Assembly (NCBI GenBank): GCA_963832945.1
Contig: CAWHVV010000004.1
Location: forward strand, 124,001-188,000
DNA length: 64,000 nt
Source: JAFEDN01 sp963832945
GTDB lineage: Bacteria; Pseudomonadota; Gammaproteobacteria; Coxiellales; Coxiellaceae
Reading direction: 5' to 3'
Within the stretch, counting starts at the first letter, position 1, and each line of letters opens with the position of its first letter. Below are positions 8,198 to 15,240 of this stretch, piece by piece. A program made the position numbers and the translations under genes. Below the pieces are notes generated by a model. The model was not told the DNA's origin and searched no databases. It saw only the letters and a list, made by a program, of their open reading frames with translations.

Positions 8198-9390
8198 CGC
8201 AGAGACTCCTTTGCATTTAGCTGTGTTAAATCTTTATCGCCGCGTCCGGACAAATTAACGATGACCAGTTGATTTTTGACAAGCTCAGGCGCTATTTCAA
8301 TTAAATATGCCAGGGCATGCGCGGATTCCAAAGCACAGATAATCCCTTCGGTTTGGGCTAATAGTTGCAGAGCCTGGACAGCCTGATGGTCTTTGACGGT
8401 GACATATTCCACACGTTTTTGCGCAAATAATTGCGCATGCTGTGGACCCACCGCCGGGTAATCCAGTCCTGCGGAAATCGAGGCGGTCGGTGCAATCTGG
8501 CCATGTTGATCCTGTAAAACATAAGTATAACAGCCGTGCAAAACGCCTTGCGTACCGGCCTGAAAGCGCGCAGCGTGCTCTCCTAACAGTGAACCATGAC
8601 CGCCGGCTTCGACGCCAATCAGCCGCACACGCGGGCTGGCCAGAAATGCGGAGAAAATTCCAATCGAATTCGATCCGCCGCCGACGCTGGCAATGACGAC
8701 ATCGGCATTCGCTGCAGAAAATTTCGGTAACTGCTTCGCACATTCTTTACCAATGACTGATTGAAACACGGCAACCATTTCCGGATAAGGATGGGGTCCT
8801 AACGCGGATCCCAAACAATAATGGGTATCCTCAAAAGATTCAGACCAGTCGCGAAGTGCTTCGTTAATAGCATCTTTTAACGTGGCTGCGCCGTTTTCGA
8901 CGGCGATTACCCGCGCCCCCATCAGTCGCATTCTCAGTACGTTGGGTTGCTGCCGTTTAATATCCTCGCTACCCATATATATTACGCAAGTTAATCCCAA
9001 ATGCGCGCAGGCCGCGGCGGTAGCTACGCCATGTTGACCGGCGCCGGTTTCGGCGATGATACGTTTTTTGCCCATCATTTTAGCAAGTAAACATTGGCCG
9101 AGGGCGTTATTTAATTTGTGCGCGCCCGTATGAAGTAAATCTTCGCGTTTTAAAAATACTCTGGGCCCGTTAATGGCGGCGGAAAACTGCGTTACTTCCG
9201 TCAAAGGGGTGGGGCGGCCGGCATAATTTTTTAGCAGGGTTCCCAGTATATGCTGGAATTTTCGGCTGGAACGAATTTTTATCCATGCTTTGGTCAGTTC
9301 ATGTAATGGAGTCATGAGTAATTCCGGCAGATAAGTTCCGCCAAATTCTCCATAACGTCCCTGTTCAGCCCATAATAAATTATTTTGCAT
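8194..9390 (-). CDS. trpB: Tryptophan synthase beta subunit
   Basis: This PLP-dependent subunit joins indole and serine to tryptophan in the alpha2-beta2 complex. The 398 residues are the usual length. The PLP lysine lies in HTGAHKLNNALGQ near residue 90, the glycine-rich phosphate site in VGGGSNSIG near residue 237, and the mobile region in ETGAGQHGVATA near 115. The start overlaps the end of trpF by 11 bases. No lesion is visible. Confidence 0.97.
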   Translation of the reverse strand: MQNNLLWAEQGRYGEFGGTYLPELLMTPLHELTKAWIKIRSSRKFQHILGTLLKNYAGRPTPLTEVTQFSAAINGPRVFLKREDLLHTGAHKLNNALGQCLLAKMMGKKRIIAETGAGQHGVATAAACAHLGLTCVIYMGSEDIKRQQPNVLRMRLMGARVIAVENGAATLKDAINEALRDWSESFEDTHYCLGSALGPHPYPEMVAVFQSVIGKECAKQLPKFSAANADVVIASVGGGSNSIGIFSAFLASPRVRLIGVEAGGHGSLLGEHAARFQAGTQGVLHGCYTYVLQDQHGQIAPTASISAGLDYPAVGPQHAQLFAQKRVEYVTVKDHQAVQALQLLAQTEGIICALESAHALAYLIEIAPELVKNQLVIVNLSGRGDKDLTQLNAKESLR

Positions 9391-10027
9391 GGTGTGTGTT
9401 CCTGATGGTGTCGTGAACGGCGTTAATAAATCGTTGAATGAGGTCAGGGTCTTTGTCTCCGGTTGAATTTTCTACCCCGCTGGAAACATCCACCAATACC
9501 GGCTGGATTTTTTTTATCGCTGTTTCTACATTCATCGGGGTTAAACCGCCTGCCAGACCATGACGATATTGACCCGTATATTGAAAGTTATCCCAATTAA
9601 ATGCGTGGCCATGGCCCGGATTAAGAGTGTCAAATAATAGAAAATCCCGTGAAATATCGCCATCCTGTACGCATTTATCATTGAAACCACCGTCGGTGGA
9701 AACAGTCTGAACGTAGATGCGGGAATATTTTTCGGGCAGTAAATAATGCTGGCGAAGAGATTGCGGGCCGTGAAGCTGAATATAGTGAATGCCGGTAGCA
9801 CTGGTTATTTCAGTCATTTGTTGCGCCGAATGATTCACAAATACCCCCACGGGTTGAGCATTTCCGGCTTTTGCCGCGGCTACGATCTTTTTTGCCTGAT
9901 TAATAGTAACGTAACGTCGAGATGCCGGGTGAAAAACGATGCCGATGAAATCCACGCCCATCCGCGCGGCCTGCCCGGCGATCTCCGCATCCATAAAACC
10001 ACAAATTTTGATTAAAGGTTTAACCAC
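9380..10027 (-). CDS. trpF: Phosphoribosylanthranilate isomerase
   Basis: TrpF performs the Amadori rearrangement of phosphoribosyl-anthranilate to CdRP. The conserved N-terminus is KPLIKICGFMD with the catalytic Cys, and the general acid Asp lies in LLFDTLNPGHG near residue 127. SSGVENSTGDKD near residue 185 is the phosphate-binding end of the barrel. I place the start at the GTG at 10027, which overlaps the trpC stop and begins right before the conserved strand; the longer reading back to 10084 adds 19 residues that lie over trpC. TrpF is a separate protein here, not fused to TrpC as in enterobacteria. Confidence 0.93.
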   Translation of the reverse strand: MVKPLIKICGFMDAEIAGQAARMGVDFIGIVFHPASRRYVTINQAKKIVAAAKAGNAQPVGVFVNHSAQQMTEITSATGIHYIQLHGPQSLRQHYLLPEKYSRIYVQTVSTDGGFNDKCVQDGDISRDFLLFDTLNPGHGHAFNWDNFQYTGQYRHGLAGGLTPMNVETAIKKIQPVLVDVSSGVENSTGDKDPDLIQRFINAVHDTIRNTHHAK

Positions 10028-10823
10028 GTCGGCAATCTTCCATAAATTTTTCCGGCTGCCCCGACTTAACCAAAGCTTCACCAATTAATACGGCGTCAAA
10101 ACCGGCTCGATAGTAATCGCGGGCGATTGACGGAGACAGAATACCGGATTCAGCGACACGCACAATTTCCGGCGGAATATTCTCAATTAATTTCAATGCC
10201 TGTCCGGTGTCTACCTGCAGGCTGTGAAGGTCGCGATTATTAATTCCGATAATTTCAGCGCCGCTGTTTAATGCCAGTTCCAGTTCCTGTTGATTATGGA
10301 CTTCAATTAAAGCTTCAAGACCTAAATTCTTTGCGCAATTGAGCAGAGCTTTTGTTTGCTCATACACTGCTGCGACGATAATTAAAATCGCATCAGCGCC
10401 GGCCATTGCGGCTTCTGCAATTTGAACCTCATCAATGATGAAATCCTTGCGTAATACCGGGTGAACTTCTTCTCGCAGTGTGCTACTGACTGTGATTAAG
10501 TCCGCTAGTTTTCCGCTAAAAAATAGTTCATCTGTTAAGACCGAAATGGCGTTAGCGCCACCGGCTACGTAATTTTTCGCCAAAGCCGCCGGATCGTTGA
10601 TCGGCGCCAGCATACCTTTACTGGGAGATTTGCGCTTTATTTCCGCGATGATCGCCAGACTGGAATGCCGTAATGCTTTTTTGAAACTTTTTTTTGAGAG
10701 CGAATGATGTGTTCCCCGCAAAATTTGGCCGATGATATGTTGCGGCTGTTCCGCGACCAGACATTTCAACGTTTCAACTTCACGATGTTTTTGTAAAATA
10801 ATTTTTTCAAGTTGACTAGTCAT
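10020..10823 (-). CDS. trpC: Indole-3-glycerol phosphate synthase
   Basis: TrpC closes the indole ring from CdRP. The 267-residue protein has the family N-terminus (LEKIILQKHREVE), the catalytic lysine region EIKRKSPSKG near residue 62, VLRKDFIIDEVQI near 123, LIEVHNQQELE near 172, GINNRDLHSLQVD near 194 and the closing VAESGI and VLIGEALVKS segments. It overlaps trpD by eight bases and trpF by eight, in line with a tight operon. Confidence 0.96.
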   Translation of the reverse strand: MTSQLEKIILQKHREVETLKCLVAEQPQHIIGQILRGTHHSLSKKSFKKALRHSSLAIIAEIKRKSPSKGMLAPINDPAALAKNYVAGGANAISVLTDELFFSGKLADLITVSSTLREEVHPVLRKDFIIDEVQIAEAAMAGADAILIIVAAVYEQTKALLNCAKNLGLEALIEVHNQQELELALNSGAEIIGINNRDLHSLQVDTGQALKLIENIPPEIVRVAESGILSPSIARDYYRAGFDAVLIGEALVKSGQPEKFMEDCRRG

Positions 10824-11838
10824 GAGTAAAGGCGATCCAGTTTTTTAAGAGAATTAAAGCCCGAGCGCTTAACAGACTTTCCTGAGCATGGTGGATGGCT
10901 TCGGTAATGGAGGAGTGAAAACCGTATAAATAGAGCGCGACTGCCGCGTTCAAAATTAAGGTATCAGCGATGGCTTTGGCTGATGAGTGTGAATAGTTAC
11001 CGGAAAATACTTCCAGCAGTTTTTCGGCATTGGTGTTGGCATCTCCGCCTTGTAAATCCGCTACCCGGCAACGGTCAAGGCCGATTTTTTCAGCATCGAT
11101 AATTGATTCCTGAATTCCCGCGCCCGAAATCTCCAGTACCCGCACGGGACCGGCACAACTCATTTCATCCAGGCCGATGCCATGAGCCACAATGGAACGT
11201 TGCACACCCATATGTTTCAACGCCTGCGCCACAGGCGCGAGGAGAGTTTCATGATAAACTCCCATTAAAAAATGCGCAGGATTGGCGGGATTTAATAATG
11301 GACCGAGAATATTAAAAGTAGTGGGCACATTCAGTTCCCGGCGTACTTGCCTTAGTTTACGAATAGCAGGATGAAAATTAGGGGAAAAACAAAAACCGAT
11401 ACCAATTTCATCGATACCGGCAGCAATTTTTTCGGGAGACAAATGGATATTAACACCCAGGGCCTCCAGAACATCGGCGCTTCCCGCTAATGAAGTGACG
11501 GCCCGATTACCATGTTTTGCAATTTTAACTCCACAGCTTGCCGCCAGAATGGCGCTGCCGGTCGAAATGTTAATGGTGCGAGCACCGTCACCACCGGTGC
11601 CAACAATATCTAACAACCGGTGAGCAGTGGGCAGCTTAATCATTTTATCTTTCAAAGCTGCAACCATACCGCTTAATTCTTCCGGAGTTTCATTTTTAGA
11701 TCGCAAAAGGACTAAAAAAGCCGCGATTTGTAGAGGATTTGCATCTGCAGCCATCATTTCGGTTAATGCCTGTTGACAGGTTTGACTATCCAGATCCTGT
11801 CTCTGCATTAATTTTTCAATACTTGTTTTTAACAACAT
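10816..11838 (-). CDS. trpD: Anthranilate phosphoribosyltransferase
   Basis: TrpD transfers phosphoribose from PRPP to anthranilate. The PRPP loop GTGGDGARTINIST and KHGNRAV are both present in the first half, and LGPLLNPANPAH follows. The ATG at 11838 (MLLKTSIEKLMQRQ) gives a 340-residue protein of normal length; the longer reading to 11892 runs into trpG and is not supported. It is a stand-alone protein, not fused to TrpG. It starts four bases after the trpG stop. Confidence 0.95.
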   Translation of the reverse strand: MLLKTSIEKLMQRQDLDSQTCQQALTEMMAADANPLQIAAFLVLLRSKNETPEELSGMVAALKDKMIKLPTAHRLLDIVGTGGDGARTINISTGSAILAASCGVKIAKHGNRAVTSLAGSADVLEALGVNIHLSPEKIAAGIDEIGIGFCFSPNFHPAIRKLRQVRRELNVPTTFNILGPLLNPANPAHFLMGVYHETLLAPVAQALKHMGVQRSIVAHGIGLDEMSCAGPVRVLEISGAGIQESIIDAEKIGLDRCRVADLQGGDANTNAEKLLEVFSGNYSHSSAKAIADTLILNAAVALYLYGFHSSITEAIHHAQESLLSARALILLKNWIAFTHD

Positions 11839-11842
11839 ACAC

Positions 11843-12421
11843 TCACTTAATAAAATAAACTTGCTGGACAAAGTTCTGTAACAAAGCATCACCCGCGGGC
11901 GTTAAGATAGATTCCGGGTGAAATTGCACGCCATAGACCGGCAAATGACGGTGACGAACCCCCATGATTAACCCGTCGGCATTTTCAGCTTCGATGGACA
12001 GGCTATCTGGAAATGAATCGGGATCGGCTATTAATGAATGATATCGTCCGGCGGCAAAAGGCAATGGCAGGTCCTGGTATATTCCTTTGCGATGATGAAA
12101 AATTAATTCAGATTTGCCGTGGACAATATCAGGGGCTTGGATAATCCTGCCGCCAAACGCATGGACAATAGCCTGATGTCCTAAACAGACGCCTAGTAAA
12201 GGTATTTGCTTGTCTGCTCCGCGGATTAAATCAATGCATATTCCCGCTGTTTCTGGGCGGCCAGGGCCGGGAGATAAAATAATTCCAAAGGGCTGCAGGG
12301 ATTTTATTTCGGCAACGCTGATTCGATCGTTGCGAATTACCTTTATTTGCGGGTAAAACTGCGCGACACTTTGATAAAGATTGTAGGTGAAGCTGTCATA
12401 ATTATCGATAATCAGGATCAT
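11843..12421 (-). CDS. trpG: Anthranilate synthase glutamine amidotransferase subunit
   Basis: TrpG supplies ammonia from glutamine to TrpE. The class I amidotransferase triad is complete: the nucleophilic Cys in LLGVCLGHQAI near residue 80, and His and Glu in VQFHPESILT near 170. The N-terminus ILIIDNYDSFTYNL and the LSPGPGRPE loop near 52 are standard. At 192 residues it is normal. Some PabA proteins look alike; the operon position makes TrpG the better name. Its ATG overlaps the last bases of trpE. Confidence 0.95.
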   Translation of the reverse strand: MILIIDNYDSFTYNLYQSVAQFYPQIKVIRNDRISVAEIKSLQPFGIILSPGPGRPETAGICIDLIRGADKQIPLLGVCLGHQAIVHAFGGRIIQAPDIVHGKSELIFHHRKGIYQDLPLPFAAGRYHSLIADPDSFPDSLSIEAENADGLIMGVRHRHLPVYGVQFHPESILTPAGDALLQNFVQQVYFIK

Positions 12422-12430
12422 ATCATTCTC

Positions 12431-12586
12431 CAGCCATTCCCGCTGAGTACAGCGGCAATGGCTTTCTGTTTATATCCTGCGCATCGGCGGAGCCGATTGC
12501 TCGGAATGAAGGGGGGGACGCTCCGCTCTCTCCCCCTTCGACCCCCATCGGGTAAGGAGAGTTCCCTTCAGCGGGAACTCCTGTCA
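12431..12586. repeat. Dispersed palindromic repeat forming the 3' end of trpE
   Basis: The segment shares the core CTCGGCGGAGCCGAT-like block, the GAATGAAGGGGG block and the CATTCCCGCTG/CAGCGGCAATG hairpin with the 216-bp repeats elsewhere in the window. It also carries the companion palindrome GGAGAGTTCCC..GGGAACTCC. It is read in frame as the last 50 or so codons of trpE and ends a few bases before the trpG start. Confidence 0.75.
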
Positions 12587-13898
12587 ATTCTCCCTCCGCG
12601 ATGCGAATCGCTTCTAATACCGACTGCGCTTTATATCGTGTTTCCCGGGCTTCTGATTCTGGATTTGAATCGTAAACGATGCCGGCCCCGGTACGAATAG
12701 TGGCTTCTCCGGCTGTTAATACTGCCATACGAATAGCTATGCAGCTATCGAGATTGCCTTGGTTATCTACCCTGCAAATGGCGCCGCCATAGATTCCGCG
12801 GCGTGAAGTTTCAAGCTCATCAATTATTTCCATGGCGCGAATCTTGGGAGCGCCGCTTAAAGTCCCGGCGGGGAATGTCGCGGCCAGGGCGTCAAAAGTG
12901 TCTTTGTCTTCGCGCAGTTGCCCGGTTACCACGGAGGTAATATGGCTAACATGAGAGAAATGCTTTACCTGCATCAGTTCCTGGACTTTAATAGTGCCCG
13001 GCATGCAAACCGCTCCCAAATCATTACGGGCTAAATCTACCAGCATCATGTGTTCTGCGCGCTCTTTCTTGTCATTTAATAACTCATCGGAAATTTGTTG
13101 ATCGTTGCTGTTTTGAGTACGTGGCCGGGTGCCGGCAATGGGATTAATCGTCACGTTGCGTTGACGCACACTGATTAATTTTTCCGGAGAAGCGCCGACG
13201 ATAACACTTTGTTCGAAAGGAAAATAGAACATATAAGGCGCGGGACTGATTCGGCGGAGCGCCCGGTAAATATCAAAAGGTTTTGCACAATAGGGTTGTT
13301 TAAAACACCGCGACAGTACGATTTGAAAAGCATCGCCGGCGATGATGTATTTTTTTGCCTGCTCGACCAGTTCTGTGAATTGTTGGTCGCTGATGTCGGT
13401 GACTACGGGCATGGCTGCGCGTGTGTTTTTGACTGGCGTCGGCATTTGAGTTTGCGGGGCTGTTATTTTGGTGACGATGGCCGAGATTTTCTCCTGGATG
13501 CTGTGGTAAGTTTGTCTCCGGATTACTCTCCGTTTCTACCACAACACTGATCACCAGTTTTTGCTGCAGATGATCAAACATGAGCGTATTCCGATAAAAA
13601 TTAAACAGCATCTCCGGCAAGTCGTCGCCGTGCTGATGGCGGTCCGGAATGGATTCGAACAGACGAATGGCGTCGTACGCAATGAATCCCACCGCGGCAT
13701 TCATAAAGTCCACTGACGGGTGTTTGCCGGCATGGACAAGCTCCGCTAAAAGTTGCCGAAGCGCCGCCAGGGGGGGCATTTCTGGATGAGTAGTTTTGGA
13801 GCCGATACGTTGCGAAACGATGTTATTCTTAACAGAAAGCTGCGCCACGGAGTCAAACATTATAAATGAAAAACGGCCGGCATCCTGATGCCGAAGGG

Positions 13899-13994
13899 CA
13901 GCCATTCCCGTTGAGTACAGCGACAATGGCTTTCTGTCTGAATCCTCCGCATCGGCGGAACCGATTGCCCGGAATGAAGGGGGGGCTCCTGTCA
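13899..13994. repeat. Dispersed repeat inserted in frame inside trpE
   Basis: About 96 bases, a multiple of three. It starts with the CAGCCATTCCCG hairpin half and contains the CATCGGCGGAACCGATTG and GGAATGAAGGGGGG blocks of the repeat family. It adds about 32 residues between the conserved N-terminal TrpE strands, with the frame kept on both sides. Confidence 0.72.
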
Positions 13995-14187
13995 AACCTG
14001 ACTCCAGCACGGCGCCATCTGCCATTTCCTCGGCCAGACTTTCGACAATGCCGATGGGAGTCAACCTGTCCGCCAGGATTTCCCGGTATACCGCCACGCG
14101 TTTTGCGGTTTTGGCCAGCTCCATAAATTCATGAAGTTCGAGTTGCTGAAGCATAAATAGATTTTCCTGTATCAATGTAATGGTGTA

Positions 14188-14216
14188 ACGATACATCATT
14201 TCATGAATGCTGTCAA
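14188..14216 (-). promoter_or_regulatory. Probable trp operon promoter
   Basis: On the minus strand TTGACA (14211-14216) is followed after exactly 17 bases by TATCGT (14188-14193). The trpE start lies 34 bases downstream. No Trp-rich leader peptide fits in that space, so classical attenuation is unlikely here. Confidence 0.5.
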
Positions 14217-14257
14217 CACATGCGGCATTTGCAAGATACCTCAAAGTTTAGTAACGT

Positions 14258-14292
14258 CCTGCTTTATAAAAACCCGGTATTGAAGCAGGAGA
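14258..14292 (+). promoter_or_regulatory. Possible hairpin masking the ribosome binding site of the PLD gene
   Basis: CCTGCTT (14258-14264) can pair with AAGCAGG (14283-14289), which overlaps the AGGAGA ribosome binding site of the ATG at 14299. A seven-pair stem with an 18-base loop could limit translation. This is a fold read by eye only. Confidence 0.3.
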
Positions 14293-14298
14293 AAAATT

Positions 14299-14856
14299 AT
14301 GAGTCAAAATTATTTATGCATGGTATTGTCTGGTTTATTAGCAGTTCCGCTCAGTGGTCTGGCGCAATCTTTTTCTGCGGAGACGCATTATCGTGTCTGT
14401 TTTACCCCAGGAGAAAATTGCACGGGTGAAATAGTGGACGCCTTGAGTGCGGCCAGGCACACCGTTTACGTGCAGGCGTATAGTTTTACCAGTCAGCCGA
14501 TAGCGGGGGCATTGGTGGCGGCCAAAAAAAGGGGGGTCGATGTGCGTGTCATTTTAGACAAAAGTCAATATAAGGCGGAAAAATATTCTGCTTCGACTTT
14601 TCTGGAACATCAGGATATTCCGGTATGGATTGATTCCAGGCCTGCGATCGCGCATAACAAAATCATGATCCTCGACGGTGAAACAGTGATTACCGGTTCA
14701 TTTAATTTTACCAAGGCGGCGCAGGAGAAAAATGCAGAAAATCTATTAATTATCCGTGACGCCGCATTGGCCGAGCAATATTCCAGTAACTGGAATCTGC
14801 GTCAGAAAGAGTCGGTGGCTTTCAGCGATTATCATCCTCGCTCTAAAAAATACTGA
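14299..14856 (+). CDS. Secreted phospholipase D-like nuclease (Nuc type)
   Basis: A 185-residue protein with a signal peptide (MSQNYLCMVLSGLLAVPLSG, cleavage near LAQ) and a single PLD domain. The HKD motif is HNKIMILDGETVITGSFNF near residue 132, so His, Lys and Asp are all present. One HKD per chain is typical of the Nuc-type endonucleases, which form the active site as a dimer. It would act in the periplasm or outside the cell. It is transcribed divergently from trpE and is probably a single-gene unit. Confidence 0.88.
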   Translation: MSQNYLCMVLSGLLAVPLSGLAQSFSAETHYRVCFTPGENCTGEIVDALSAARHTVYVQAYSFTSQPIAGALVAAKKRGVDVRVILDKSQYKAEKYSASTFLEHQDIPVWIDSRPAIAHNKIMILDGETVITGSFNFTKAAQEKNAENLLIIRDAALAEQYSSNWNLRQKESVAFSDYHPRSKKY

Positions 14857-14962
14857 TATCAGGAACTGCGAACTGATAGGGTAGGCTGAACATGGCGCCG
14901 GTTAAACCGCCATTTTCCATATCAATCAACACATTTGCATCCGATCTAATGGCTAAAGTCGG
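14843..14962 (-). pseudogene. Remnant of a PIN-domain protein
   Basis: On the minus strand a short open frame reads LAIRSDANVLIDMENGG and then AMFSLPYQFAVPD, which resembles the N-terminus of PIN-domain toxins (first conserved Asp in SDANVLID). It has no start of its own, meets a stop after about 40 codons and overlaps the end of the PLD gene. It is best read as a leftover of a larger gene. The recognition is from memory of the family pattern. Confidence 0.35.
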
Positions 14963-15036
14963 GTTTTAAGATTCTGTTAATAATATCAAAGTAACATGCG
15001 ACCCTTATTTGAGAACAAAATTAAGTAAGGTAGCTT

Positions 15037-15240
15037 ATGAATAACAACAAATACGACGCCGGGGAAATATTGGAATTGGCAGAAGGACTTGACATTACCA
15101 TCCTGGAAAAAAAAGCTCATGTCGCCGAAGGGCAAATTGAATATATCGCCAAAAACATTGAACAAAAGAGGGATGGCCAGCGCTTTGCTGTAAACTGGGG
15201 AACGTGGGTTTATAAGGATTCCGTCAGTGTCCGCACATAA
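15037..15240 (+). CDS. Short ORF, possibly the true N-terminus of the following ankyrin protein
   Basis: The 67-residue frame starts at an ATG after TAAGGTAGCTT and is acidic and hydrophilic. It overlaps the next, longer frame by 14 bases in another register. Removing one C from the CC at 15231-15232 would fuse the two as YKDSVSVAHNEAVVMVG, giving one protein of about 990 residues. The long frame has only a GTG inside this ORF as a start and no good ribosome binding site, which favours the fusion. No family recognised. Confidence 0.5.
   Translation: MNNNKYDAGEILELAEGLDITILEKKAHVAEGQIEYIAKNIEQKRDGQRFAVNWGTWVYKDSVSVRT

Larger units (their letters stand above)
12423..14154 (-). pseudogene. trpE: Anthranilate synthase component I, frameshifted and carrying two in-frame repeats
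   Basis: TrpE makes anthranilate from chorismate. The N-terminal half (from ATG 14154, MLQQLELHEFMELAKT, with ribosome binding site CAGGAA) and the C-terminal half (INPIAGTRPRTQN, LARNDLGAVC, GTLSGAPKIRAME, GAGIVYDSNPE) are both well conserved but in different frames. The break is near 13511: dropping one A from the AAA there restores ESNPETTYHSIQEKISAIV across the junction. Two insertions are unusual. About 32 codons (TGAPPSFRAIGSADAEDSD and on) sit inside the N-terminal domain at 13899-13994, and a second copy adds about 50 residues after the normal end (EAIRIAEGEL). Both come from the dispersed repeat. All other trp genes are intact, so the frameshift may be a sequencing error. Confidence 0.85.

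Noticed and set aside
8297..8743. 148-residue ORF inside trpB
   Set aside because: Same strand but another frame of a fully conserved trpB; cysteine- and arginine-rich shadow.
14299..14856. PLD protein as an effector phospholipase
   Set aside because: Single HKD motif, short length and signal peptide fit the Nuc-type periplasmic or secreted nuclease better.
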